Source: an uncultured Campylobacter sp.
Lineage (GTDB): Bacteria; Campylobacterota; Campylobacteria; Campylobacterales; Campylobacteraceae
Length of the DNA stretch: 22,572 nucleotides
Assembly: GCF_938030785.1 (NCBI RefSeq)
Contig: NZ_CALHIK010000053.1
Span: 1-22,572, forward strand
Reading direction: 5' to 3'
Position 1 is the first letter of the stretch. Each line of letters begins with the position of its first letter. Positions 1 through 6,947 of this stretch are shown one piece after another. Under the pieces are notes generated by a model. The model did not search any database. It was not told the origin of the DNA and worked only from the letters and a program-made list of their open reading frames with translations. Made by a program: the position numbers and the translations under genes.

Positions 1-204
1 AGCGCTTAGCGGTCTGCACTCGATCGCAGATATGGTATCGCCGATCTTTACGACGTTGTTCTCATCGTGGATCAGATATTTTTTAAATCTTTTTACGATC
101 TTTCTATATCTAGGGTGCATAACCCTTCTTTCTACCAAAACGGTAGCTGTTTTATCGCCCGCCTTCTTTACGACTACGCCTTGAATTTCTCTTTTAAATG
201 CCAT
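1..204 (-). CDS. rpsQ: 30S ribosomal protein S17, partial (C-terminus beyond window)
   Basis: Primary binding protein of the 16S rRNA 5' domain in the small subunit. Reading the minus strand from the ATG at 204-202 gives MAFKREIQGVVVKKAGDKTA and continues through a VERRVMHPRY-KIVKRFKKY segment and a GDTISAIECRPLS segment, the typical OB-fold S17 signature. The 68 visible codons reach the edge of the window; the family is usually a little over 80 residues, so only the last part is missing. It follows rpmC by 9 bases in the S10 operon, as in most bacteria. The frame is open at the left edge, so no stop is visible. Confidence 0.95.
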   Translation of the reverse strand, partial: MAFKREIQGVVVKKAGDKTATVLVERRVMHPRYRKIVKRFKKYLIHDENNVVKIGDTISAIECRPLSA

Positions 205-213
205 AACCTATCC

Positions 214-396
214 TTATTTCGCTTTAATAGCGGTGTTGATTCTAGCGATATCTTTTTTGATAGCGCGAATCTCGTTAGGATTGCTTAGCTGCATAGTTTT
301 TAGCTTTTGTCTAGCCGTAAATAAAAGCAACTTACTTTGTTTCAACATAGAATTTAGCTCAGCCAAATCTTTATCTTTCAAATCAGTATATTTCAT
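214..396 (-). CDS. rpmC: 50S ribosomal protein L29
   Basis: Small helical-hairpin protein at the polypeptide exit tunnel of the large subunit. The 60 residues begin MKYTDLKDKDLAELNSMLKQ and carry the QLSNPNEIRAIKKDIARINT segment typical of L29 (the usual 'N-P-x-x-I-R-x-x-K-K-x-I-A-R' pattern). Length fits the family. Its start overlaps the end of rplP by 14 bases, so it is probably translated by coupling, and rpsQ follows 9 bases later. Nothing unusual is seen. Confidence 0.96.
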   Translation of the reverse strand: MKYTDLKDKDLAELNSMLKQSKLLLFTARQKLKTMQLSNPNEIRAIKKDIARINTAIKAK

Positions 397-808
397 TTTC
401 GCTTTCCCTACTTACGATTTTCGTTTTAAAAGGTAGTTTATGAATCGAAAGCATAAGCGCCTCTTTAGCAACCTCTTCGCTAACGCCGGTCATCTCGAAA
501 ATGATCCTGCCCGGTTTTATATTCATTACCCACTCTTCTACGCCGCTCTTACCCTTACCCATACGAGTTTGTAGAGGCTTTTTGGTAAGCGGTTTGTCTG
601 GGAATACCTTAATCCAAATTTTAGCTTGACGATTCACGAAGCGCGTCATCGCGACACGAGCCGCTTCGATCTGGCGAGAATTTACCCTACCCGCCTCTAC
701 CGCTTTGATACCGAAATCGCCGAACGTCAAGGAATTTCCTCTCGTCGCATAGCCGCGATTGCGACCTTTCATCATCTTGCGGTATTTTGTTCTTTTTGGC
801 ATCAACAT
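383..808 (-). CDS. rplP: 50S ribosomal protein L16
   Basis: L16 sits near the peptidyl-transferase centre and helps position the A-site tRNA. The 141-residue product opens MLMPKRTKYRKMMKGRNRGY, the diagnostic N-terminus, and contains FVNRQAKIWIKVFPDKPLT, KPLQTRMGKGKG-like (here TRMGKGKSGVEEWV) and the AKEALMLSIHKLPFKTKIV end. The start at 808 is kept because family members begin with the same MLMPKRTKYRK. It lies 2 bases downstream of rpsC and overlaps rpmC by 14 bases. Length matches the family. Confidence 0.97.
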   Translation of the reverse strand: MLMPKRTKYRKMMKGRNRGYATRGNSLTFGDFGIKAVEAGRVNSRQIEAARVAMTRFVNRQAKIWIKVFPDKPLTKKPLQTRMGKGKSGVEEWVMNIKPGRIIFEMTGVSEEVAKEALMLSIHKLPFKTKIVSRESENEIY

Positions 809-810
809 AA

Positions 811-1506
811 CTATTTACCTCTTCTTGGTCTGCGTGTTTTTTTAGGCGCATCATCGGTCTTTTCAGCCTGGATGCCTTTTTGTAAAATTTCACCCTTAAA
901 GATCCAAACCTTAATGCCGATATTACCGTAAGTCGTATGTGCTTCGGCAAAGCCGTAATCGATCCTAGCCCTTAGAGTATGAAGCGGAACGCGTCCTTCT
1001 AAATACCATTCGGTTCTAGCCATCTCAGCGCCGCCTAAGCGACCTGCGACGCAAATTTTAATTCCCTTTGCGCCTGCTTTTTGAGCGCCTTGGATGACCT
1101 TTTTCATAGCGCGGCGGAATGCAACGCGGCGCTCTAACTGCATAGCTACGTTTTCCGCAGCCAAAAGTGCGTTCGAGCCTACTTTGCGCTCCTCTTTGAT
1201 ATTAATGGCTATGTCTTTGTTGACTAGCTTAACGACTTCACTTCTTAAATTTTCAACCTCGCCGCCTTTTTTGCCGATGATGATACCCGGTCTTGCGGCT
1301 ACGATCGTTACGCGAATTTTCTTAGCCGTTCTTTCGATAAGAATTTGGCTAATTCCCGCATAATAAAGCTTAGCTTTTAAAAATTTGCGGATCTTATAAT
1401 CCTCGCCGATACTCTCGGAAAGCGTCGCTTTAGAAGGAAACCATCTAGACTCCCAATTTCGATTAATTCCTAATCTTAAACCGATCGGATTTACTTTCTG
1501 TCCCAT
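811..1506 (-). CDS. rpsC: 30S ribosomal protein S3
   Basis: S3 lines the mRNA entry tunnel of the small subunit. The 231 residues begin MGQKVNPIGLRLGINRNWES. A type II KH domain lies near residues 60-100 with the GxxG-type loop IIIGKKGGEVENL, and the C-terminal domain contains GAKGIKICVAGRLGGAEMAR and the ARIDYGFAEAHTTYGNIGIK segment. The C-terminus is a short basic tail ending RRPRRGK. rplV ends immediately before its ATG with no gap. All family landmarks are present. Confidence 0.97.
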   Translation of the reverse strand: MGQKVNPIGLRLGINRNWESRWFPSKATLSESIGEDYKIRKFLKAKLYYAGISQILIERTAKKIRVTIVAARPGIIIGKKGGEVENLRSEVVKLVNKDIAINIKEERKVGSNALLAAENVAMQLERRVAFRRAMKKVIQGAQKAGAKGIKICVAGRLGGAEMARTEWYLEGRVPLHTLRARIDYGFAEAHTTYGNIGIKVWIFKGEILQKGIQAEKTDDAPKKTRRPRRGK

Positions 1507-1839
1507 TTACGCTTCCTTCTTACTTGGTTTTGCTACTTCGACGATAATGTGCGAAGTAGGCTTGCGGATACGGCTAGCCGTACCTCTGGCGCGCGGACGA
1601 AATCTCTTAAGTACGGGGCCAGCATCCACTCGGCAGCTGGTAACTACGACCTCTTCAGGCTCAAAGCCGCCGTTTGCGACCGCGCTTGAAATCGCCGTCG
1701 CGATATATTTCGCGCCGCGATTAGGCGTAAATTCCAAAGTAGCAAGGGCAAATTCCGCATTCATGCCTTGAATTTGTTTTGCGATAAGTCTTGCTTTTGT
1801 CGGCGAAAGGCGAACAAATTTAATAGTTGATTTACTCAT
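1507..1839 (-). CDS. rplV: 50S ribosomal protein L22
   Basis: L22 lines the nascent peptide tunnel with its extended beta-hairpin. The 110-residue product begins MSKSTIKFVRLSPTKARLIA and contains the hairpin region VDAGPVLKRFRPRARGTASR followed by IRKPTSHIIVEV, all typical of the family. It sits between rpsS (9-base gap) and rpsC (adjacent). Mutations in the hairpin loop are known in other bacteria to affect macrolide binding; nothing here departs visibly from the normal pattern. Confidence 0.97.
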   Translation of the reverse strand: MSKSTIKFVRLSPTKARLIAKQIQGMNAEFALATLEFTPNRGAKYIATAISSAVANGGFEPEEVVVTSCRVDAGPVLKRFRPRARGTASRIRKPTSHIIVEVAKPSKKEA

Positions 1840-1848
1840 ATTCTATCC

Positions 1849-2130
1849 TTACTTGCCGATCTTTTTCTGCACGGAGCCTTTGTGGCCCTTGAAAGTGCGT
1901 GTAGGAGCGAACTCGCCTAATTTATAACCGATATGATGCTCGGTGACGTAAACCGGGATAAAATTCTTTCCGTTATGAACGTTAAACGTAAGTCCGATCA
2001 TCTCAGGCACGATCGTGCTTCGTCTCGACCAAGTCTTGATCGGTTTGTTATCGCCGGCTTTCTTTGCCGCAACGACTTTTTTCATTACGTGATCATCTAC
2101 GAAAGGACCTTTTTTTAGCGATCTAGCCAT
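1849..2130 (-). CDS. rpsS: 30S ribosomal protein S19
   Basis: S19 binds the head of the small subunit with S13 and contacts tRNA. The 93 residues open MARSLKKGPFVDDHVMKKVV and include KTWSRRSTIVPEMIGLTFNV, HNGKNFIPVYVTEHHIGYKL and GEFAPTRTFKGHKG, which are the conserved blocks in order. Length is exactly as expected. rplB ends 2 bases upstream, which implies tight translational coupling within the S10 operon. Confidence 0.97.
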   Translation of the reverse strand: MARSLKKGPFVDDHVMKKVVAAKKAGDNKPIKTWSRRSTIVPEMIGLTFNVHNGKNFIPVYVTEHHIGYKLGEFAPTRTFKGHKGSVQKKIGK

Positions 2131-2132
2131 TT

Positions 2133-2963
2133 TTATTTTCCTTTCCTTCTTGAAATTATAAGCTTATCGCTCGCTTTTTTATGGCGAGTTTTATAGCCCT
2201 TCGTCGGTTTGCCCCACGGAGTTACTGGATGGCGGCCGGAATTTTTCTTACCCTCGCCACCGCCGTGCGGGTGATCTACCGGGTTCATTGCAGAACCTCT
2301 GGTTTGAGGACGGATTCCTCTGTGGCGATTGCGTCCGGCTTTGCCGATGACGACGTTTGCCCACTCTTCGTTACCCACTACGCCGATACTAGCCATGCAC
2401 TCTGCAAGCACTCTTCTCATCTCGCCGCTAGGCAGACGCAAAATGACGTATTTTTCCTCTTTGCCCATAAGCTGAGCATAACCTCCGGCGCTACGTGCCA
2501 TTTGAGCACCTTTGCCGGGTTTTAACTCGATATTATGCAGGATAGTTCCCACAGGGATGTTTTTCATCTTCATAGCATTGCCGGGTTTAATATCTAATCC
2601 GCCCTCGGCAGCGGCTACTACGTCGCCCACATTAAGATCGTTAGGCTTGATAATGTAGCGCTTCTCGCCGTCTGCGTATGAGATCAATGCGATACGGCAG
2701 TTGCGATTCGGATCGTATTCGATTGCCTCAACCTTGCCGGCAACGCCGAATTTATTTCGCTTAAAATCGATAATTCTATAAAGCTTAGCGGCTCCTGCTT
2801 GTTTATGGCGACTGGTAATGCGACCGTTATTGTTCCTTCCGGCTGCGGCAGGAATTTTAACAAGCAAACCTCTAACACTAGCTTTTGCAGTGATATCCTC
2901 GCTGCTAAGCCCTGTCATAAATCTTCTACTTGGAGTATACGGTTTATAAGTTTTAATCGCCAT
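2133..2963 (-). CDS. rplB: 50S ribosomal protein L2
   Basis: L2 is one of the largest and most conserved large-subunit proteins, needed for subunit association and peptidyl-transferase activity. The 276 residues begin MAIKTYKPYTPSRRFMTGLS and include the RNA-binding block KLYRIIDFKRNKFGVAGKVE and, near the end, the hallmark NPVDHPHGGGEGKK loop carrying the conserved histidine implicated in peptidyl transfer, then GRHPVTPWGKPTKGYKTR. Length matches the family. It is flanked by rplW (1-base gap) and rpsS (2-base gap). Confidence 0.98.
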   Translation of the reverse strand: MAIKTYKPYTPSRRFMTGLSSEDITAKASVRGLLVKIPAAAGRNNNGRITSRHKQAGAAKLYRIIDFKRNKFGVAGKVEAIEYDPNRNCRIALISYADGEKRYIIKPNDLNVGDVVAAAEGGLDIKPGNAMKMKNIPVGTILHNIELKPGKGAQMARSAGGYAQLMGKEEKYVILRLPSGEMRRVLAECMASIGVVGNEEWANVVIGKAGRNRHRGIRPQTRGSAMNPVDHPHGGGEGKKNSGRHPVTPWGKPTKGYKTRHKKASDKLIISRRKGK

Positions 2964-2964
2964 T

Positions 2965-3246
2965 TTACGCCTCCACGCTTTCTAGGCTTGCGCCTTCAGG
3001 TAGCTTGACGTAGAATTTTTTCACATCGTTTCTAGCGCCCATTTTACCTCTAAATCTTTTTACCTTGCCGTCCTGTCTTAAAGAATTTATCTTTAGCGGA
3101 GTGATCCCGAAATAGTTCTTTAAAACGCTCTTTAGTCCGTTTTTCGTAACCGACGGGCTAGTTTGGATAACGACCACGCCGTTTTCTTGAAGACCGAGAG
3201 ACTTTTCCGTATAAAGGATCGTTTTGATATCTGTTATATCTGCCAT
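2965..3246 (-). CDS. rplW: 50S ribosomal protein L23
   Basis: L23 sits at the exit of the peptide tunnel and is the docking site for trigger factor and SRP. The 93-residue product begins MADITDIKTILYTEKSLGLQ and contains the family pattern VVIQTSPSVTKNGLKSVLKN, then INSLRQDGKVKRFRGKMGAR. The usual N-terminal 'TEKS' and internal 'K-x-x-R-x-G' landmarks are visible. It is spaced 1 base from both rplD and rplB, fitting one transcript. Confidence 0.96.
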   Translation of the reverse strand: MADITDIKTILYTEKSLGLQENGVVVIQTSPSVTKNGLKSVLKNYFGITPLKINSLRQDGKVKRFRGKMGARNDVKKFYVKLPEGASLESVEA

Positions 3247-3247
3247 T

Positions 3248-3862
3248 TTAGTCCTCTTTCACTATTGATTCAAATGCCGCTTTTTCGAATACGACCGAGC
3301 CGTAAACTGCGATTAGGTAAGCATTGACCTCGCTTGCATCGACGACATAGCAATTTTTAAGATTTCTATAGGCCAAAAGAGTTTGTGCGTCTAGCTCGTT
3401 TTTAACGATCAGCGCATCTCTAACGCCCAGTTTCTTAATAAAATTTGCCGCGTCTTTAGTCTTGCCGCTTTTTAGCTCTAAATCGTCGAATATAAAAATT
3501 TTACCCTCGTTTGCTTTCTCATTGATGGCAAATTCCAGCGCAAGGCGTTTTTGCTTTTTATTGACCTTCTGCTCGTAATTTCGCTCGTTAGTCGGACCGA
3601 ATGCGACCGCGCCGCCTACCCAGACGTTAGTTCTAGTTGAGCCTGCGCGTGCGCCGCCGCGACCCTTTTGTCGCCACGGTTTTTTACCGCCGCCGCTAAC
3701 CTCGGTGCGAGTTTTTACTTTCGCCGTATTTGCGCGGAGCGAAGCAAGGTAAGATTTGACATACAAATATAGATTGTGCGAATTGACCTCCGAAAATTTC
3801 GCAGGAATTTCAATTTCGCTTGCTTTTTCTAGTTTTTCGTTAAGCACGCTTACTTTACTCAT
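3248..3862 (-). CDS. rplD: 50S ribosomal protein L4
   Basis: L4 contributes a long loop to the peptide tunnel and, in E. coli, represses its own S10 operon; whether it does so here cannot be seen. The 204 residues include the conserved loop TRTEVSGGGKKPWRQKGRGG followed by ARAGSTRTNVWVGGAVAFGP, and a C-terminal globular half with FIFDDLELKSGKTKDAANFI. The start overlaps the rplC stop as ATGA (4 bases), a classic coupling arrangement. Length is in the family range. Confidence 0.97.
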   Translation of the reverse strand: MSKVSVLNEKLEKASEIEIPAKFSEVNSHNLYLYVKSYLASLRANTAKVKTRTEVSGGGKKPWRQKGRGGARAGSTRTNVWVGGAVAFGPTNERNYEQKVNKKQKRLALEFAINEKANEGKIFIFDDLELKSGKTKDAANFIKKLGVRDALIVKNELDAQTLLAYRNLKNCYVVDASEVNAYLIAVYGSVVFEKAAFESIVKED

Positions 3863-4437
3863 TTTACTATCCTTATTCTGCCCATTGCGCCGTTAAATCC
3901 AGGAACCGAGCCTTTAAGCACTAAAATTTTGTTCTCGGCGTCGAAGCTCACGACCTCGTTTTTGGCAGTGATCATCTCGTTGCCGGTGTGTCCGGACATC
4001 TTCATACCCGGCTGAACGCGACCCGGCCACTCGCAGTTGCCGATTGAGCCCGGTCTTCGGTGAAAGCGGCTACCGTGCGCTGCAGGACCACCAGCAAAGC
4101 CATGGCGCTTAATAACGCCCTGATAGCCCTTGCCCTTGGATCTGAAGCTTACTTTTACGATCTTAGCTCCGCTCAAAACATCTAAATTTTGATCGCCAAG
4201 CTCGGCATTTTCTAAGCTTAGAGTCGCAAATTTATTAAATTCCTTGCTTAGGCTATATTTCTTTTGAATTCCGGCGATAGCTTTGTTATACGCTTTGCCG
4301 TCTGCGTAGGCTACGATAGCTTTTTTCTCATCGCAAACTTCGCAAATTTTGGTATTAATAAGTCGCAAAAGAGTCACGGGCGTGCTGCTCGTGTCGATCG
4401 TCCTACTCATACCTATTTTTTCTACGATATATTCCAT
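3859..4437 (-). CDS. rplC: 50S ribosomal protein L3
   Basis: L3 starts large-subunit assembly and reaches towards the peptidyl-transferase centre. The 192 residues begin MEYIVEKIGMSRTIDTSSTP and contain GYQGVIKRHGFAGGPAAHGS, RFHRRPGSIGNCEWPGRVQP and GMKMSGHTGNEMITAKN. In E. coli the corresponding segment reads G-Q-M-G-N-E, with the Gln methylated by PrmB; here that position reads His (SGHTGNE), so this modification site appears absent. A ribosome binding site AAGGGG precedes the ATG at 4437-4435. rpsJ lies 11 bases upstream. Confidence 0.97.
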   Translation of the reverse strand: MEYIVEKIGMSRTIDTSSTPVTLLRLINTKICEVCDEKKAIVAYADGKAYNKAIAGIQKKYSLSKEFNKFATLSLENAELGDQNLDVLSGAKIVKVSFRSKGKGYQGVIKRHGFAGGPAAHGSRFHRRPGSIGNCEWPGRVQPGMKMSGHTGNEMITAKNEVVSFDAENKILVLKGSVPGFNGAMGRIRIVK

Positions 4438-4448
4438 TGTTTTACCCC

Positions 4449-4760
4449 TTATTTGCCCATTGCGTGAACTTCAACGTTGACTTCCGGAGCCAAATCAAGC
4501 TTAGTTAGCGAATCAACCGTGTCCGGAGTCGCCGCTACGATATCTAGCATACGAGCGTGGATCTTCATCTCAAACTGCTCTCTAGAGTCTTTATTTACGT
4601 GTGGAGATCTTAAAACTGTGTAGCGCTTGATCTTTGTGGGCATAGGAACAGGGCCTCTTACATCCGCACCCGTTCTTTTGACGGCTTCTACTATGGCCGC
4701 AACCGTGCGATCTAAAACTCTATGGTCATATGCCTTGAGTTTCAACCTAATTTTTTGCAT
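4449..4760 (-). CDS. rpsJ: 30S ribosomal protein S10, first gene of the operon
   Basis: S10 is a head protein of the small subunit and, in other bacteria, partners NusB/NusG in antitermination. I place the start at the ATG at 4760-4758, giving 103 residues beginning MQKIRLKLKAYDHRVLDRTV, exactly the family length. A longer frame reaches back to 4823 but its extra 21 residues match nothing in S10, overlap the promoter, and the internal ATG has a clear AAGGA site. The conserved GPVPMPTKIKRYTVLRSPHV block is present. It is the promoter-proximal gene; the promoter is at 4824-4853. Confidence 0.97.
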   Translation of the reverse strand: MQKIRLKLKAYDHRVLDRTVAAIVEAVKRTGADVRGPVPMPTKIKRYTVLRSPHVNKDSREQFEMKIHARMLDIVAATPDTVDSLTKLDLAPEVNVEVHAMGK

Positions 4761-4798
4761 CTGCTTTTCCTTAAAAAGAACTTGTCGCAACGCGCGAC

Positions 4799-4817
4799 CT
4801 TTTGTTTCAAACAAAAG
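4799..4817. repeat. Palindrome at the 5' end of the S10 leader
   Basis: CTTTTGTTT and AAACAAAAG form a perfect 9-bp inverted repeat with a single central base. It begins at the predicted S10 transcription start, so it could be an operator at +1 or, as RNA, a hairpin only if the central bases of the stems open into a loop. Its function is not known. Confidence 0.6.
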
Positions 4818-4823
4818 ACGCAC

Positions 4824-4853
4824 ATTATATAAAAGCGCTCCCTTTTTGTCAAG
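4824..4853 (-). promoter_or_regulatory. Consensus sigma-70 promoter of the S10 operon
   Basis: On the minus strand TTGACA (4853-4848) and TATAAT (4829-4824) are separated by 18 bases. Both boxes match the E. coli consensus perfectly. Transcription would start near 4817, giving a leader of about 57 bases before the rpsJ ATG. Housekeeping promoters in Campylobacter usually lack a clear -35 box, so a perfect one fits a very strong ribosomal promoter. Confidence 0.85.
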
Positions 4854-4878
4854 AAAATAGCCAAATTTTATGGAAATA

Positions 4879-4897
4879 TTTCCTTTTAATAAGGAAA
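4879..4897. repeat. Palindrome copy 1 (TTTCCTT-N5-AAGGAAA)
   Basis: Seven-base arms TTTCCTT and AAGGAAA flank TTAAT. The same sequence, identical over 22 bases, occurs again at 5002-5023. This copy lies about 26 bases upstream of the S10 -35 box, at roughly -62 to -80. It looks like a protein-binding site; the binder is unknown. Confidence 0.65.
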
Positions 4898-5003
4898 AAT
4901 ATATAGAATTTCGAAAATTTTTAGGGTGCTGGAAATTTTCAATACAAAAATTTTAGATAAATTTGAAATAGATATAAAAATTTCATAGGATTTTTCAGAT
5001 TTA

Positions 5004-5022
5004 TTTCCTTTTAATAAGGAAA
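5004..5022. promoter_or_regulatory. Palindrome copy 2, operator-like, upstream of the ATPase gene
   Basis: Identical to the copy at 4879-4897 (22 identical bases including flanks). It ends 4 bases before a -10-like TAAAAT (5027-5032), so a bound protein would cover the spacer or -35 zone of the ATPase promoter. The centres of the two copies are 125 bases apart, close to a whole number of helical turns. Repression is an inference. Confidence 0.55.
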
Positions 5023-5026
5023 ATTT

Positions 5027-5032
5027 TAAAAT
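5027..5032 (+). promoter_or_regulatory. Putative -10 box of the ATPase gene
   Basis: TAAAAT lies 7 bases before the ATG at 5040. If used, transcription would start at or next to the ATG, giving a leaderless or nearly leaderless mRNA; this fits the lack of a well-placed ribosome binding site (the only AAGGA, at 5016-5020, is 19 bases away and inside the palindrome). Confidence 0.35.
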
Positions 5033-5039
5033 ACTCGCC

Positions 5040-6371
5040 ATGAATGATCTAAAATTTTTTTACGAAAATCCACCGGAATTTGCGGGCTTTATCCCGCGCA
5101 AAAGAGGTATCGGCTCTGCCAAAACCATAATCTATGGAGTGCTAAATTCCGGCAAAAGCGCCGTGTTGAAAAATGAAATTTCAGAACTTAAAAAAGATGA
5201 AATTTTGTATCTAAATTTAGCCGATCTACGCCTTGAGGATATGGTAGCAAGCGGCACTATCGCTGCGGTTAAAAATAGCGCGGATAATACAAACGGTGGC
5301 GAAGCGAATGAGAATGAAATAAGCGGAGAAACTACGCTCGATGCGGATATTTCGGATATAGATGAATTTTACCGCGCCGCCATAAAAAATACAGATACAA
5401 AAAATGAAAGCGCAAACGGCTTAAACAATGCAAAAAATGCGGAGTCGGGTGGCATAAAAAACAGGAGCGAGAATTTCTTTCGCGAGATCAAGGAGTTTTT
5501 GGCGGTCAACGAGCAAATTTCATCGCTTTTTCTGGATAATTTTAGTAGCGCCGATTTTGAAATTTCATCGCTTCAAAGCTTCGCCGAGGGGCTAAATTTG
5601 GAGCGCTTCATCATCTCTACTCGCGATAGAGAGTTGCTGCTGCCGGGTTTTGAGCGGCTTGAGCTTTTGCCGCTTTCGTTTGAAGAATTTATCGCCTTCG
5701 ACAAGCGCCACAATGAGATAAACTCGATGATTTCGGCATTTTTGGCTCAAGGCGGTGGCGCAAAAAACCCCTTCATAACCCCCGCTGAAATTTTAGAATT
5801 CGAGCAGAGGCTGCTTACGGCAAACTTTAGCCGCACGGAAATTTTAATCCTCAAAGAGTGCCTAAGCTCTGTCCACACCGCATTTAGCGCAAATAAAATT
5901 TACACCGCGCTAAAGCCGCGCATCAAGATCTCAAAAGACGCCGTATACGGCACCATCGCCAAGCTTGAGCGGGAAAATTTTATCAGATTTTTAAGCAAGG
6001 CGGGCGAGCCTGCGCGCGCAAAAAAGCTATATTTTTCGCATTTTAATATGCGCGAAATTTTAACGAGCAAAAAGGACTTCTCCAAAAAATTTGCCAACGT
6101 CCTTTTCTGCGAGCTTTTGGGGCTGAATACGCCGATTTTTTATACAAAAGAGCTGGATTTTTACCTACCAAGTCTAAAAATGGGGGTTCTCGTCATCCCT
6201 TTCAGCGACGCGGACATTATCTTTTTAAAATTTCGTAAAATTTTAAGCGTGCTCAAGAGGCTCGGCATCACGAGTCTAAAGGTCGTTTCTATGGCAAACT
6301 CCGGCAGGCTCGAGATCGAGGGGATACGCTGCGACGTCCTGCCCTTTCACGAATTTGCGCTCAGCTTTTAG
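5040..6371 (+). CDS. P-loop ATPase with C-terminal winged-helix region (HP1321-like)
   Basis: A 443-residue P-loop ATPase of unknown role. Residues 33-40 (GVLNSGKS) form a Walker A loop, SLFLDNF with Asp166 fits a Walker B strand, IISTRD near 191-196 fits a sensor strand, and ELLPLSFEEF near 208-217 is a motif common in prokaryotic AAA ATPases of the DUF4143/archaeal-ATPase type. Residues about 260-340 (TRTEILILKECLS to KLERENFIRFLSKA) look like a winged helix. Residues about 72-146 are an Asn/Glu/Ser-rich, probably disordered insertion. A hypothetical ATP-binding protein also adjoins rpsJ in H. pylori (HP1321), so the position seems conserved. The start is the only good one, though it lacks a close ribosome binding site. 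Confidence 0.75.
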   Translation: MNDLKFFYENPPEFAGFIPRKRGIGSAKTIIYGVLNSGKSAVLKNEISELKKDEILYLNLADLRLEDMVASGTIAAVKNSADNTNGGEANENEISGETTLDADISDIDEFYRAAIKNTDTKNESANGLNNAKNAESGGIKNRSENFFREIKEFLAVNEQISSLFLDNFSSADFEISSLQSFAEGLNLERFIISTRDRELLLPGFERLELLPLSFEEFIAFDKRHNEINSMISAFLAQGGGAKNPFITPAEILEFEQRLLTANFSRTEILILKECLSSVHTAFSANKIYTALKPRIKISKDAVYGTIAKLERENFIRFLSKAGEPARAKKLYFSHFNMREILTSKKDFSKKFANVLFCELLGLNTPIFYTKELDFYLPSLKMGVLVIPFSDADIIFLKFRKILSVLKRLGITSLKVVSMANSGRLEIEGIRCDVLPFHEFALSF

Positions 6372-6408
6372 ATATTTGAAATTTTATATCATAAAAATGC
6401 AGAAATTG

Positions 6409-6417
6409 TGCTATAAT
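6409..6417 (+). promoter_or_regulatory. Extended -10 promoter upstream of 6454 gene
   Basis: TGCTATAAT is a perfect extended -10 element, 36 bases before the ATG at 6454 and just after the end of the ATPase gene. The next gene therefore probably has its own transcript. Confidence 0.7.
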
Positions 6418-6453
6418 TTTGAGAGTTATATATCAATTAGGTAAGGAATTTTT

Positions 6454-6783
6454 ATGGTAAAATTGCAAGACAAACTCATCTACGATACGTTAAAATTAGT
6501 CGCCGCGCAAGGAGAGGAGGGGCTTTTGTGCCGCAACAAGCAAAGCGATGCGGAGTTTATGAGACCCGTGAACGAGTTTGCGGCTGCGAGCGGACGCAAC
6601 TACACCTCAATCAAATCGACTCTTGATATCATCCATAAAAACTGTGGCTATCTAGAGCGCGAGAGTATTAAGGATACGAGCTTTGATGCGGGCAAGGCGT
6701 CGAAAATTTTCATCTATCGCCTCTGCGATAAGGGGCGAAGCTTTATCGAAAAGTACGAGGCAACTCAAAATTCCGCTCAATAG
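6454..6783 (+). CDS. Small protein of unknown function, winged-helix-like
   Basis: A 109-residue protein I do not recognise. It has its own extended -10 promoter and a good AAGGA site (AGGTAAGGAATTTTT before the ATG). No signal peptide or membrane segment is visible. The middle, VNEFAAASGRNYTSIKSTLD, reads like a helix-turn-helix, and the later KIFIYRLCDKGRSFIEKY like the wing and last helix of a MarR/PadR-type fold, a pattern seen in small DNA-binding regulators. Two cysteines (in LLCRNK and KNCGY) and a third in RLCDKG could have structural or sensing roles but this is unsupported. The fold is an inference from pattern only. Confidence 0.6.
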   Translation: MVKLQDKLIYDTLKLVAAQGEEGLLCRNKQSDAEFMRPVNEFAAASGRNYTSIKSTLDIIHKNCGYLERESIKDTSFDAGKASKIFIYRLCDKGRSFIEKYEATQNSAQ

Positions 6784-6821
6784 CCCGAAATTAAAAAATT
6801 TTAAACATCGAATTCTATAAG

Positions 6822-6947
6822 AGATTGTTTAAAACTCAAATTTTAAATCTCGACGCTTAAGTAAATTTTACGAGGCGAATATCATAATTCAGAAAAACAC
6901 GGGAGAGGAAGCGGCTGCGACTAGATTAAATATCCTTAAAACAATCT
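6822..6947. repeat. Possible MITE-like element with 9-bp terminal inverted repeats
   Basis: AGATTGTTT at 6822-6830 and AAACAATCT at 6939-6947 are perfect inverted repeats about 126 bases apart end to end. AAG precedes the left end (6819-6821) and follows the right end (6948-6950), as a 3-bp target duplication would. The repeat is short and the DNA AT-rich, so chance is possible. Confidence 0.3.

Noticed and set aside
687..950. 87-codon frame overlapping rpsC and rplP
   Set aside because: It is antisense-free but out of frame with two certain ribosomal protein genes and resembles no family.
4761..4823. Longer N-terminus for S10
   Set aside because: The extra residues match no S10 protein and lie in the leader; the family starts MQKIRLKLKAYDHR at 4760.
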